The notes under the pieces: generated by a model
The model's input: the letters and a program-made list of their open reading frames with translations, nothing else
Told to the model about the DNA's origin: nothing
Database searches by the model: none
Made by a program: the position numbers and the translations under genes
Shown: in pieces, positions 34,601 to 46,769 of the stretch
Layout of the letters: each line of letters begins with the position of its first letter
Position numbering within the stretch: position 1 is the first letter of the stretch
Origin: Rhodocollybia butyracea
Taxonomy: Eukaryota > Basidiomycota > Agaricomycetes > Agaricales > Omphalotaceae
DNA length: 62,933 nucleotides
Reading direction: 5' to 3'
Assembly (NCBI GenBank): GCA_015501585.1
Contig: JADNRY010000352.1
Span: 1 to 62,933 of the forward strand

Positions 34601-36642
34601 CAGGCAAGCATCGCTTGCTTTGCTGAAATCGAGCGCCATCAGCATAAGGAAGGTCGCCTAGATCCACTTTAGTTTCTATAGTAAGTCAAATAAGAGACCC
34701 GGAAGCTATGTAACCTGGTATAAGATGTACCTATTCTCTCGACGACGTCAAGAATGCGCAGAACAGTGATTTCGGTGTTGATGGTGGCATGGTCCAGTAG
34801 AGCCGCTTTGAGTTCACTGAACCTTTTTCCATAGTCGACAATAGCTGCGTCAGTAGAAGCCACAGAGTGCTTCATGGTCCGAACAACTAGGAGTGCTTCA
34901 GTGTCACATTCGAAGCAAGCGGGGAGATTGGAATGTACAAAAACTATCACTGCAGTACGCAGAAACGAAGTATCCACATTCTGTTGTTTGTTGGGCGATA
35001 CAGATCATCACTTTTTGCTGTGATTCTATTTGACGAAGTGGTTCAGCTTCCTTGACGAAACTGTATATATCATCCATAACATCAATGAGGGCGAGAATGT
35101 TGGCGTCACGTTGCATTTGAGCAAGGACGACCTAAAGAGTGCTAAGTCTCAGTTATGCATGAATGTGGCCTTGACACTGACTTTGTATGCCAAGGAAACT
35201 ATGCTGTATGCGGCATCTGCATACGGATGGACCTGGAGGGAAAACCATCATTTTGACACCTGATTTTTGTGAAATATATGTTAGAAGAACTCACTTCGGC
35301 AACAGAATCAGCTAGGTTTGAAAACAGTTGCAGCTTCTGAAGCAAAGGAACAAACGACTCTACTACATTATCAATACTGGGGGAGGCACCATCTGCTGTT
35401 TGAATTATTGAATTTGCTTTGCTATTAGCTGACGACATAGAGCGCTGAAGTCGAAATGCCCGCATTTTGGCTCGTTGAACCATTGCAGCAATAGCTACAG
35501 ACTCTTCACTGGTTTCCACAACGACATTGAACTCGATACGAGCCAGGTTTGTGGATGTACCACGCAGAGGTTGAATGATACCTGAAAAGTTGACAGTGAG
35601 AAGAATAGTATCGCAGGCAAGACTTCAATCACTTTGGCTTCGATTCAAGCTCTTCAGAAACAGGTTCTCTAATCCTTCTTCATAGGTTCCAACAAGCTCA
35701 TCTTGACGGAATTTTCGCCACTTGAAAATCTCGATCATGAATTTGGAAGGATCATGAATGTTACTATATGATCATCATCGTTCGAGTTCGAATGAAGTTG
35801 TCTAGTGCTGACCTAAATTTCAGTTGCTCGTTCCATCCTTCGGACACAATTGTGCTCGCAGTTGCTTGCGTTGTACCATCGACGGTGACTTTCGCGAAGT
35901 ATTTTCGTGAATTCGCCAGTAGTGTTGTGCCGGCTGGGGCCCGGCTCAGAAGCCCCGGCTACGGCTCAAAAGCCCCGGCCAAGGCTCGTCAAAAATCTGA
36001 GCCGGGCCCTAGCCCCACGAAGGGCCGGCTCAAAGCCGGCTCAGGCTCAGGCCGGGGCCCAAGCGCTAAAGAGACATGTCTTGAGGCGCTAAGCTCCCTG
36101 TCCTCGGTGGACTCTACACCATGATACTTTTGGCTTTCTGGTTGCTTTCTGAGTGTGTGCAGGTTATACATGCTGCTTTTTGAGATGATTTGGATCTGTA
36201 AGGCCAATGCAATACATTCATCAGATAGGTGGAACAAATTGTTTGACACTAATGGAGCCTTTTTTCAGCCTGGTTAATATCTCTGGAAACCATGAGTGTA
36301 AAATTGGGCATAAGTGATGATACATGTAGTGTAATTTTTGGCGTGCTGCTCTATGCTTCATTAAGCGCTGAGCTCCGGCTCAGGCCCCGGCCCAGGGCTT
36401 TGAGAATTCTGAGCCGGGCCTTGAGCCCCCCTGAGCCCTATGACGGCTGGGCCGGGCTAGGCTCAAAGACGGCCGGCTTTGGGGCTCAACGGCCCTGAGC
36501 CGTAGCCGGCACATCACTATTCGCCAGATCCTTTTCGATAGATGGCAAATGAAGCCGGATAACTTGTAGAAGATGTTCTGAGTGAGTTGTAGCCCATGCA
36601 ATATGTTACTAGTTACTCACGAGTGATATGCACGGATCCCAT
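31611..36642 (-). pseudogene. Broken C2-NACHT-WD40 paralog
   Basis: Same exon order as the gene at 23587-27983, starting with ATG at 36642. Lesions: (1) a 600 bp hAT-like element sits inside the C2-coding exon 2 (35920-36519); (2) exon 3 has an in-frame TGA in the CAAAGTGATTGAAG stretch near 35626; (3) the NACHT exon carries a frameshifting insertion of about 5 nt near 34015-34025, just after IEHMG; (4) two codons are lost after RGSFQ. The P-loop (GAAGTGKS) and Walker B (IVIVIDSLD) frames remain open, as does the WD40 exon (32870-31611). The last exon ends differently from the intact copy (VNFRGIF). The locus cannot make a full-length protein by normal splicing, though parts could still be expressed. 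Confidence 0.8.
35920..36519. mobile_element. hAT-like non-autonomous element
   Basis: A 600 bp insertion with an 8 bp target duplication TTCGCCAG (35912-35919 and 36520-36527). Its ends are inverted: TAGTGTTGTGCCGGCT on the left against the complement of AGCCGGCACATCACTA on the right. The TAGTG start and 8 bp duplication fit the hAT superfamily. The interior is asymmetric, with GC-rich subterminal arrays of GGCTCA/GCCCCGGC-type motifs. No transposase is present. It disrupts exon 2 of the broken NLR copy, and the intact copy at 27840-27880 is the empty site. Confidence 0.85.
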
Positions 36643-37299
36643 CTCGAAGAGCAACAAAAGAGCAGTGTACAAGAATCAAGCGCCGAAAGTTGCGCTATGC
36701 CTGGGCGGCCGGCACAAGAACAACATTGACAGGTGTCCACTGCGACACTCATCTTCCGATTGCTATGAAGCAATGCTAGGCATGTAGTCTTACACGCCAG
36801 AATCTCGAGAGCGGGGGAAATTGTTTGCTCATGGGAACTAGGCGCTAGGCATGAAGTCTTTCGAAATGTTTGCGGGTTATTCACGCCAGTATCATGCATC
36901 TGTTCTGACATCTTTCGTCTGCAATGTCAAGATGCCGATTATTCTGCATGTTCTTGCGCTGTGTTCATGCATTTTGGAGGCTCTAATCAAAATTTACGCA
37001 GATGGCGAAAGAGAATCATAAAGTGGTGCGTCTTTCATTTTTCTTTTCTTCATTCCCCTTGTAATGAATGCTTTTCTTTAAAACCAGCCCTTTTGTGCTA
37101 TTCAGCAATCCTCCGCTACCCTCTCTGTGTCCTTGAGCTCACTTGGGCTCCTCAACCTTCTTTATCACCAACAAGTCCGATTGCTTTGGTCGTTCAATTC
37201 TTGGCAAAACCTGACACTCCAACTCTCTCAAGGTCTCTTAAGTCTATGCGGTCCTTGTTCGACTTTCAGAATCGCGCTGAGAATACTTCTGGCGAATTG

Positions 37300-38310
37300 T
37301 CGTGGGCGAAGAATATCCCATCCTGGCCAACACGGTGCTTTCAGCCTCGGTATATCACTTAAAAGAAGGGTCGGGTCGTGAAAGGGATCCAAGTTGTGAA
37401 CAGTAAGAGAATAGAGTGGCCTGTAGATTCGACGCTGATTTGCTACGCAATTGAACGGTGATGATCGGAGTTCAAGTCACTAGCTTTGGCTCACACAAAG
37501 TCAGATTCCGGTATCCCCGCCCTTGACTACTTTCACTGTGTCTGGCCTAGTTGCATAGCCCCCAATTTTAGACTCTAAAGTATCTGCTGTGTTCTCCATT
37601 TCCATGTCTAGAAATCCAATCTCCGTTTCAGGTACCTGTTGTGGCACAATCTCGCATGGGTTCTCTGGAGAAGCGGCGAAAACGACGCCCGAACGACGCC
37701 TAGTCTCGTTGATTAGTAACAAAGGCTCATGGAACTTAGTATATGACCCTAACCTTTGTCAGAACTCTGGACGTACCAATGTATCACTACTGACATTGAA
37801 TCAACGTCCTCTCAGACACCATTTCTTCTGCATAATGCATCAACGGGCTACAGCTTGTCCCTCCTGATCTTCTTAGTATTGAGTTCCAATAACCTCTCCT
37901 CTTTCCAACGCTGTAAGTATTATCGGCTTTGGATTCCCGACTCCATCGCTTAACAGAGCTTTATTTCTGGTAATCTTTAGCTCCCGACGGCAGGGACTGC
38001 CTCTCCGATTTCAATCTGCAATTAGCTTCAAAAACTTTCGGGCAGATGGAGCGCTGTGGATACTTACGGCGCGCATGTAAAGTGCCACGTGTATGACATT
38101 AAAGAGGGGGGATTCCAGAGCATTCCCTTCCTTCTTCCATGCCGTGTGATATCTCCTTCCTTCCTTCCTTCGGATATGAATATGACTTTTTCCTTCCCAT
38201 AATCGGTCCTGCCAGATCCCCTGTCTGCCGGGCAGAACCCGAATACAAACATGAAACGGCAATACACCTGCGATTTCGGTCCTGGAGGGCTTCAGTCGCC
38301 GTTATTCATT
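37300..38310. other. Intergenic, no supported gene
   Basis: Short frames (for example 37589-37867) show no signal, domain or splice support. Confidence 0.4.
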
Positions 38311-38319
38311 TGCTCTGCC

Positions 38320-38327
38320 TATAAAAG
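38320..38327 (+). promoter_or_regulatory. TATA box
   Basis: TATAAAAG lies 50 bp upstream of the ATG at 38377. Confidence 0.55.
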
Positions 38328-38376
38328 CTCAGCCAACTTTCGTAGTCGCAGCAGCTCTTATCTCGCGCACACCAAA

Positions 38377-38976
38377 ATGCAGTTCTTCACCTCGTTAATC
38401 TCGCTTTTGGCCATTGCCACTACATCTGTGCTTGCTCAGAGCGCTCGGATTGGAGCTCCTTCAAACGCAACAGAGGTCGCTGCTGGATCGAGCTTTGTCA
38501 TGATGGTTGAACGTCCGGTTAGTGTGACTTCCTATCTTCGTTCTGTATCAGAATTTTGAACTGTAGCGCAGGACACCCTCACAGGCTCCCAAGAGATAGC
38601 TTTGATTATTGGTCTAGCTAGCTGTACCAATTGCCCGGGTCCCTCGAAGAGCTTGGAACTATTGTGCGTCATTTTTGTGTACTTTTTCTAGACTCCTCTT
38701 GACATTTTGCTGCAGCTGTACAACGGTGGATTCGATCCTGAAGTTCACCTCGGAGCCTGGAACCGGCAGTCTTCCGCCCCACCAGAACTTTACCCTCACT
38801 GTCCCATCGACGTTCCCTCAGGGCCCGGCCCAGCTGGGAGTTGCTCACTTTGCTTTGGTCGGGGTAAGTTGACATGACCCGGGTATACCATAAGCAGGAA
38901 TCGCTGACCTTTGAAATTTCAGGCTTCCCCGCAACCCTTTCTCGAGACTTTCAGCACGACCCTTATCATTACTTAG
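38377..38976 (+). CDS. Small secreted protein of an Agaricomycete family
   Basis: Four exons (38377-38517, 38572-38663, 38716-38863, 38923-38976) join in frame to 144 residues. Introns are 54, 52 and 59 bp. Residues 1-20 form a signal peptide (MQFFTSLISLLAIATTSVLA). The mature protein contains ATEVAAGSSF, DTLTGSQEIALIIGLASC and HQNFTLTVPSTF...GPAQLGVAHFALVG, and ends FLETFSTTLIIT. I recall this pattern from uncharacterised small secreted proteins of mushroom-forming fungi, with no known function. The stretch around residues 75-92 reads oddly. In the next frame the same bases give LYNGGFDPE, suggesting a -1/+1 pair that cancels. A damaged paralog lies at 51505-51935. Confidence 0.7.
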
Positions 38977-40334
38977 ATAGCTTTTGTTGATCTAAGGAAC
39001 ATTATCTATCATTGAACTTTATAATTGCCATGAGGAATGAAACATACGGTGGTCCTGATAGGTCGAACTTACTGGATGATTACATAGTAGAGACGTGTGT
39101 TGGCACCAACACAGCAGCAGTACCGAGAGTTAGTATCACCTGATCCAGCGAGCATCGTACATGATGAAGTATTATTCTCCAGAAGCAACCATGTCAGAAC
39201 GCGCCTGGCGCGAAGTACTTATGTATTGTTGTCAAAGTTTCTTGATGTATTGGGCCGGGAATCGAGTAGATGACGAGGAATTAGATACGCGTGTACGCGT
39301 GCCACAGCCAACCCCAGAAAAAGTTTCCTGAAATTTCCCAATGCTTCGTCCTTCGTACCAACATATGACTGCAGCTTGGCCCTTCGGGTGGAAGAAGCGG
39401 TCGGAGCATGACTTTCATCGACTTGCCAATTCCCCACCAATATTCCCCACCTATTCGTCCATTGGACTGACGGTGGGACAGGTAAAACGCGTCGCGTCTA
39501 CCTGTCCACTTGGCTCATGTTTTTCTCGTAGTACATAGTGTAGCTTAACCGAATACTACCGCCTTTACTGCCTGCTAGCGAGCTTGGGCCTACCCGCGGG
39601 GCCTGGCCCTCTCCAACGGCTCGTAGTAGATCAATTTACACTCCCACAGAGACGAGCTCGTCGGTCCGTTGGTGCGCAACTAAATTGCGATGTTGAAGCT
39701 GGAAACCTCTCCTGTCCTCGCCGATGGATAGTTGCGGTTTGCCCGCGCTGTGCTGTAACTATGCCAGGTAAAAGCCTTAGAATCGTGCACTTGAAGGTAC
39801 TTATCTCCAATTCTTTCAGACTAATCCTTTTTAAAATATTTCAAGTTATTCGTATGATACTATTGCACGTACAAACACATGTACAAGCCGGGTGGTGTGA
39901 GAGTGCATGCGGCGGCCTGTATATCTACTTGTAGAAACAGAAAATAAAGGACCCTGCTTTTTCAAGAAATACGATTCCGTTAGTGAAGATGGATCGTGAG
40001 ATATATCCTGCTAGCGCATGCAGATGATAATCTAGACTCTAGTCGAGTCTGCTTTCTTTTTATCACTTATTCCCTCGTAAGGCCCTCGGACTGGAAGCTC
40101 CCACTAGCCACTAGTCCTCGGGACCAAAATCTCTGACTTCACCGAATGAATTTGAGAATTGACACGATGGTAGTAAGTATGCGCTTGGTATCGCCATATA
40201 TGAAGTTGGTAATTAAGAAGTAAATTAAGTATTCTATGATATTGTCCCGCAGAGCGACTCGGAGCCTCCAAGAGCCAAAGAATCCTAGCTTGTTGCATGC
40301 TGCGGTTCAACCCTGATCCAAATGCATTTTGGGT
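38977..40334. other. Intergenic, no supported gene
   Basis: No convincing coding sequence on either strand. Confidence 0.4.
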
Positions 40335-41573
40335 TTAAACAAGGATAAAAATAATAAGTGGGTCCATGGCCTACATCATAAATAGGAGATTGAACAGTGG
40401 TTTATGTATGAAGCTGCCAGATGCTTACTGTGACATATAGATAAAATGAACTCTTGTCCAGGGCGGTAGCGGATCCTTGGCTTGCATCTACGGTCAGTGC
40501 TTGAAGAACGATACAAATGAGCTGTTTGATGATTTGATCCCAAATTTATGAAACTTCGCTCTGGAGATAATTCAAGTCACACACCTGAATTATTCCCAAG
40601 ATTATTCCGGATCCCACAAGAAGTAAAAGAATTGCCTGAATTTTGGAGCTCTTTTCGGACTCAGATGAAACAGATCTAAACGCTTTATGGTGCGTCCTAA
40701 TTTCCGAAAGTAAGTGTATGTTCCACTGATTAGAGGTTTGGAATTATACCTACCAAGCCCGATGTGCAATCAAGAAGGTTGCTATGATATTCACCACCAA
40801 GGAAACTACAACCGCAACCCAATCGAGTGTGATTGCAGACTGGGTATTTTCGGATAGTACTATGCTCCGAGTATCAACCACAGGGTCAGCAATGTTGACT
40901 CCTGGCTGCAGGTTAGAATGCTTAACCTGCCCGAAGGAATAAAAACATTCACCTACAACAGTTAGCATCAAAATGGTCAAGGTCCATTTTATCAACCTGT
41001 TCTCGCCACAGATTGCCCAAGCTCTCCAAACAATAACTGTATCGGCAATCAAATACTATTTTTCAAGCCAAGAATAAATTGTTTTTCAAGTACTGTTCAT
41101 AAGACGTGAAATGCGCATGACCTACAATGAGATTTATTGTCCACTTTATAATCATGTTCCAAGCTATCGTTGTAGGCTGTGTATGGGCAATAATATTCCT
41201 AGGGCTGAGTGACTTTATGATGACCAACTCATACATGAGTTCTGCGCTTATCTCCAAGGTCATTATGATAAAAGCAACACTCAAGAAGCTAATAAGAACT
41301 CGTCTGGGCCACGGTGCACCTTCTTTGTTCCTGTATTGAGCAGATAAGATCAGTTTTTATCTGGAGTTCTTAGGGTAGGTAGTTACCAGAAAATGTGTAT
41401 GAAGGTGAAAAAACACTAGACAGTACATTCCTTAAAGTTAAATCTTTGTCAAAGGGACTTGTAGAATGCGTCTGATATATACCGTAGAGTGACCAATCCA
41501 ATATTTCACCCCTCACATTATACATGATACGAGATCCAACTTGTACGATCTCATGTGCCTCTTCAGGTGTCAT
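40335..41573 (-). pseudogene. Multi-pass membrane protein, frame broken near the start
   Basis: Start at 41573 (MTPEEAHEIV). Exons are recognisable as 41573-41483, 41430-41387, 41330-41126, then from 41055 on. They encode hydrophobic helices (FLSVAFIIMTLEI, MIADTVIVWRAWAI, LDWVAVVVSLVVNIIATFLIAHRAW, IQAILLLLVGSGIILGIIQ), with the last exon ending MDPLIIFILV at 40335. The VWRAW and IAxRAW motifs mark a large uncharacterised Agaricomycete membrane family of about seven helices. In exon 2 (41387-41430) the phase from exon 1 and the phase needed by exon 3 differ by one base at a run of T. In the phase exon 3 needs there is a TAG. The relative at 61721 shows the same one-base problem at the same place. 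Function unknown. Confidence 0.6.
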
Positions 41574-41599
41574 TGAAGAAAGATATTGATGTGCAAAGG

Positions 41600-42735
41600 G
41601 GAAGCAGTGTTTGTACAGTCTTGCGTAAGTACTGTGGAAGTCTGGGTCTGGCAATGGCCAGAGATGGAAGTCAGGAAGGGGATGGCTTTTAAGACTCGGA
41701 GTAAGCTTATATAAGTACACACAGCATGCTGGAGTAACTCGGTTGCTATACACCGATCCTAACGGCTATCATACTATAAGTAGGCGTCAATGTATTGACC
41801 GAAGTTCAGATGACACACTAGTGTTCTTAAAAAGGAAATTAGTCGACACAGTCACTAGAGCCACCTGGGTCATTTTATATTAGTTATAGCGACCTTGGTA
41901 GCAACCACGTAGTAGAAACCACGTAGTGAGCACTCAAACATACTGAACAGTTACAGTAAGGACCGCCTCTGTTTCGCATAGATATCTGAGTACATCGACG
42001 TGGGTATTGATATCCTCGAGTCTCAGGTTCCGACCAGTCGTCGCCTTCTATCACATCCAACCCCAGTAGTGATGCCCGAAGCAGAGATGAACCCCCGAGC
42101 TAGTCTCTGCCCATTTTTGGAGCCTCATGATCCCCAAATCCTCTCAGCGTTGTTGGGTATTGTGCATGCTGCAATGTATGTTTCAGTGCGCTACATTCTA
42201 CCATGTCCATATTGTGCATAGACTGCCAGTCGTGGCGTACAGGGTTATAGCGTCGGCAGTATTTGTGGCTGTGATACTCTCGAGTCTCGAAATAATTGAT
42301 CAAGAAGTGGTATGATCACTGATGACCGTTACCTTTTTTGGGATGTGCCAGGAGATTCCGAATCTGGACATGATGGGGAAGGAAGGAAGATTATTGTCAA
42401 ATTATTGTTCACTTATTAGTACACAGAATTCGGAAGAGCGCTTAAAGTCATTTCATGAGCGCTTCCCATCTAGCCCCTAAACTTCCACTGTATTTTCTAG
42501 CAACTGTAAAGACTCGAAAGACATGGCTACAGATGACACAAAAATTGCTACAGTAAGGCCCAAAATTTTCCCTTTACCCAACTAACTAGTTGAATAGCTC
42601 AAAAACCTAAATATTACTTTAACCACTCTCGAGGCCAAGCTTCGACAAAAGATCTTCCGTGTGATTACTATGTACTGTGTCAAGGTGAGATCAAAAGTGC
42701 ACTTCATGAGCGTTGTATGTAAATCTAGAACTTAC
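41600..42735. other. Intergenic, no supported gene
   Basis: No convincing gene. Short frames at 42000-42315 on both strands lack support. Confidence 0.4.
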
Positions 42736-42738
42736 TAG

Positions 42739-43534
42739 ATGCTTATGGTTCTACTGCTTACGTATGGAGCTATCATGCTTGTGCTAGTCTCCATCATAGG
42801 CGACATGGCCTATCATGAGTGAGCTGTTCCTCTAAAATCTTGTGGCAGGAGGTGCAATATTAACTCATGGCTTCACCACCAGCTTTCGCATTGACCAAGG
42901 CGCAGACAACCCCCTTCTGGGATGGGGGCTATACCTCGACGCAGCTATCAAACATGCCCTCAAGTACTGGTTGTGCCATGCCTTCCTATACGCTGCCTTT
43001 GTTATCCATATCCGTTCCAAGATATACGCGCACGTTTCCATCCTTATCGATGAGGGTATTACTATCGTCAAGTCGCATATTGGAGACAGCGTTTACCTTC
43101 GACCAGCTTCGAACCCACCAGTGATGCTTGATGCAAAGATGTGGAAACCCAAGATCAAACTCTATTCTTTAGCTTTCGACCATGGCGACGTGTATCTGCC
43201 CTTAGCACAATTGGCTTGTGGGCATGCTGCAATGTACCCTGTGGAGTTCTCCGTTGCTCGTGGACCGTCTCCAGGATATTCGTTCATTTACGGCGCAGGT
43301 GTACTGCTACTGGCATTTGCTGCAATGTTGTCAGTAGTAGGCGTGGCCGATATATTCTCAAATAACAGGTTGATCAACGGTCGGGAGTGTCGCTATTACT
43401 CTGGCTCTCTGAAACTGCACATGTGTGGAGAAATTTGGAAGATGATGGGAATGGATCCTTCACTAACAAAGGAAGCTTTTGAAGTAAGAGAATCGGAATG
43501 GGAAATACAACAAATCTATGAGGCTTCCCTATGA
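42739..43534 (+). CDS. Unassigned membrane protein, 5' end unclear
   Basis: A long frame open from 42842 to 43534 (230 codons) encodes LLGWGLYLDAAIKHALKYWLCHAFLYAAFVIHIRS, and later a hydrophobic helix (VLLLAFAAMLSVVGVADIF, about residues 150-170). Upstream, 42739-42817 encodes MLMVLLLTYGAIMLVLVSIIGDMAYHE, a likely first transmembrane helix. The interval between them has GTGAG and GCAG splice signals only 30 bp apart, and the phases do not match. So either one base is missing or the real junction lies elsewhere. I do not recognise the family. Transmembrane character is the only function-related statement I can make. Confidence 0.5.
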
Positions 43535-43539
43535 GGCTT

Positions 43540-44894
43540 CCGTATTGTAGGTCCAAACGTTCAATTTTGATAATATATGTGAATTTGACCTTGTACTTGG
43601 AAATATCCATTGAAGATATATACTTACGGACTTGCCTAAGGAAAAAATGATGCTAGGGATACAATATGGAGAGAGGATCAAGCGATGAGCTCACTGGAGT
43701 TTCCAACGGAATGAGAGTTTGAACTGCCAAACCACGATCTACAGGAAACGCAGACTATAAGGAGAAAATGATAAAAGTATAGCACCGCTAATTGACGACT
43801 GGGTCATAAGTGCGTCTGGGTGTTAGACTAGTACCAGCAGATAACACCAGAACGAATGCCGCCTGCGGACCAAACAGCTCCTTGACGCTGAAAACGACAG
43901 AATGAGTTCCCCGAAAAAAACAGCCAAAATGATATATTCATCATAGAGCGCTACAAACGAGAGAGGTAGTGTATTGCCAGGTAGGCTAGGTAAGTACTTG
44001 CTGCTGTCAAGTATTCTTACTTGGTCTCTCCCTTGACATCTGAAAGCGGAGAGAGAGAGTCGAGTGGGGAAACTTCTGACGGGGGGGTCCAACTTCGGCG
44101 GGTATAGTTTGAGAAATGCTGAATTGGCATCAGGAAAACAGATTGCGCGTGAGACTCTTGCTACTATTTGATAAACGAATTAAGAGATATCCTAGGAATA
44201 TTTGGAAGATATGTTGGGTTTGGAACCAAAATGAGCAGGCGAGCATACGTACTTTGTTTTAGTCACCTCGGTACCGTTCCCTTCAGTTCCACTACACTAG
44301 TCTTTTGGTTGATGTGGGCATTTTACAAAGAGGAATTGAAGTCCTCACATTTATATAGAAATTCAAGAGTTCCATCGAGAACGAATGAGAAGAGACTGTC
44401 GTCAATTCGGGATTACAAACTTGAGGGATTAGCAGTTAGGTGTCCACAAAGGTAGATTGCGAACGTTGACGAGCTTCTGCTGACCAGAAAGTGAATCGGA
44501 AAAGAGTTGGCATTACTATGCAGTTTTTGAGCCAGGCTTGGCGAGAGCTTCGATGTTCTACAAAATGCATGGACTAGAATTGGCAGAGAAAGAAACATAT
44601 ACAACGCGTACTCACTGAATGGGCGGCCGTGGAATTTCACTGGAGAGACCGAGCCATTGCTCTTGCATGCGACTGTTGCGTTTCTTTGCTGAACATCGTG
44701 GTTCGAGGTCAACTTCCGGCAAATTCCGGTCCGGGAGCTTTCAGCGTCTAGGTATTTTCTTCCACTATTGGCATGTATTATTGTTGTAGATCACCTATGA
44801 GAACAGACCGTCCTCGGGCTTAACAATTCCCGAGTGCACCTGAACTATACATACAATTTGAATGACTTCATGTATAGAAGTAGTACAGACTTAC
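43540..44894. other. Intergenic, no supported gene
   Basis: Short frames only. The outer transposon begins at 44895. Confidence 0.4.
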
Positions 44895-45098
44895 GGGCTA
44901 GGTGATTTTGCCGTGCAGCCGGTGCGTGGTGCGTGCAGGTGCGTGCACGCACCTACCGATGCGTGTTGTATGGTGCGTGCGCATGTATAATTTTTTCAGT
45001 CCGAAATATGTATTTTTTTGTAATATATACTAACATTATTAACTTCATATTAATGAACTTTTGGCCAATCGGCCCAAAGAGGTAATTCTACACAAATT

Positions 45099-46769
45099 CT
45101 ACCTAATATCGAGTCTTGGATACACAATCATTATACTAGTCTCGTACCCAGCCGTATACAGTGATCGGACCGTGCGGTCCGCGAGTTTTTGCAGAACTGC
45201 CATCATGAGATGAAGCCAGCCAAAAATGGGAATCATCCAGTCAAGACGGTCAAAGGAATTGAAATCATCGGAACGCATCCGGAACAAGCCACGAAGGCGG
45301 TCGACAGTGAGCTGATCACCAATCCAGAATATAATCCTTCTCAGTGCTGTTTTCTCTCTCTCATCAGCTCCATCCATTTTCAACTGACGCAGAAACTCGG
45401 TGATGAGTCGTTCATTATCAGCGTAGCTAGCTTCTGGAATGGGAACCGAGCCTAATAAATACTGGAGTGTTATATGTTCTTTACCAGAAGGCAGTTGTCG
45501 AATGGAGGGAGGTGATTTAAGGGTAGGGCTGGCCCGATGTTTGTAGTGCTTGAGATCGAACTCTGGTGAATCTAGTAGAACCCGTAACACATGATAAACA
45601 GTGTGTTTGTGGAGACGAGGTGCTGCAGCTTCTCCTAGCTCCCATATATCTATATCCGTGATGGGATTTTGAAGGCCTCTTGCACGAAACTCCTTCAACT
45701 TTTGATTAACTTCTGGGGGAAGCTGGCGGACACCACGTTTAACAAACACAGTAGCGGCACAACCATTCCCAAATGTTGTCAAATTGTCAACACGCTGTGA
45801 GTAGACTCGAAAAGAGAGGCTGATGTTGTCATGTGCAATCAGCCAAAAAACAAACTGGTCCATGAGTGAAACTACTTCATCCATGGCGTTCTTTGATATT
45901 GTGGTGGCAGCGTTTCCAGTCCAGCTGTGGCTCATTGTGATACCCATGGAATGTAGTGTATTAAAGGCTTTTGCAGACAATCCCTTGAACTTGAGATAAA
46001 TTGATAGGACTTTCTGAAAGCGGCCACAGTTCTTGTTCCGTGTGTAGCAGAGCATGGAGATAATGGTGAAAACAATCTAATGAAACTGTGTGAGTGCAAT
46101 ATTCCTCAAGAAAAAATCAAAGCAAACCTTGTCAGGATTTTTACGAGTGTTGTGCTTCTCCTGCTGCTGGCTGTAACTCAAAGATCGAAGGAGCCCCCAG
46201 AGCTCAGGGGCAAGTTGGGTAACAGCAGGGATTATTTCTTCAAATGAAATACTTGTTAGTGCCTCCTCCGTCAACTCTGCGGCACCAGGTGGTGATCTGA
46301 GAAGCTCGGAAACAAGCTTCATTTCCTTCAATAAAGTGTAGGAAAGACAATCTTGAGCAAAGTCAGTCATGACTGTATTGGCACCATCAATTTGGCTTTT
46401 ATGGTTCTGGCGGGGAGGTCTCCACCATTTCCGCAATATGCTGGGTAGACGAGGACTAGAGAGAAGAGTTTCACGGGCACCTTTGATTGTGGGATCACGA
46501 GTGCATTCAGTAGAGCCCCAACTGAGAGCATCTAGAAATGCTGCAACATCCATGTGTTGTGAATCACAAGCTCGAAGGACAGCGTGAACGCGACGAGGGA
46601 GGTCAGGCCAGTCTTCAAGAGGCTTTGGATCCTTGAGAGACGCCACAGAATCATCAGATGAGCAATTGGACTCCGAATCTGATTCAAGTTGGTGCTGAGC
46701 TTCATCCTGAGCTTCAAAAAATAAATCCTCAAAGTCAGCGCGGGACACTGGAGGAATAGAGGAGGACAT
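45099..46769 (-). CDS. DUF6589-type transposon protein, C-terminally truncated
   Basis: Two exons (46769-46128, 46076-45099; 51 bp intron) give 539 residues. The first 60 residues are acidic and low-complexity. The rest matches the fungal DUF6589 pattern as I remember it: MLCYTRNKNCGRFQKVLSIY, FKGLSAKAFNTLHSMGITMS, HVLRVLLDSP, ITLQYLLGSVPIPEASY, WIGDQLTVDRLRGL and FDRLDWMIPIFGWLHLMMA. DUF6589 proteins are common in basidiomycetes and usually longer, with more sequence after the FGWLH motif. Here the reading frame runs directly into the terminal inverted repeat and stops 38 bp outside the element, in flanking DNA. The transposon copy has therefore probably lost the gene's 3' part by internal deletion. 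A role in transposition is inferred from its position between TIRs. Confidence 0.8.

Larger units (their letters stand above)
31060..37300. repeat. NLR segmental duplication, copy 3
   Basis: Collinear with 22720-28560 over its whole length, including 5' and 3' flanks, in the same orientation and offset by about 8.2-8.8 kb. Confidence 0.8.

Noticed and set aside
35994..36110. Coding frames inside the GC-rich 600 bp insert of the broken NLR copy
   Set aside because: They consist of low-complexity repeats of a non-autonomous hAT-like element with clear ends and target duplication.
39584..39934. Plus-strand frame of 116 codons
   Set aside because: No signal peptide, domain or conserved neighbour; composition unlike the supported genes here.
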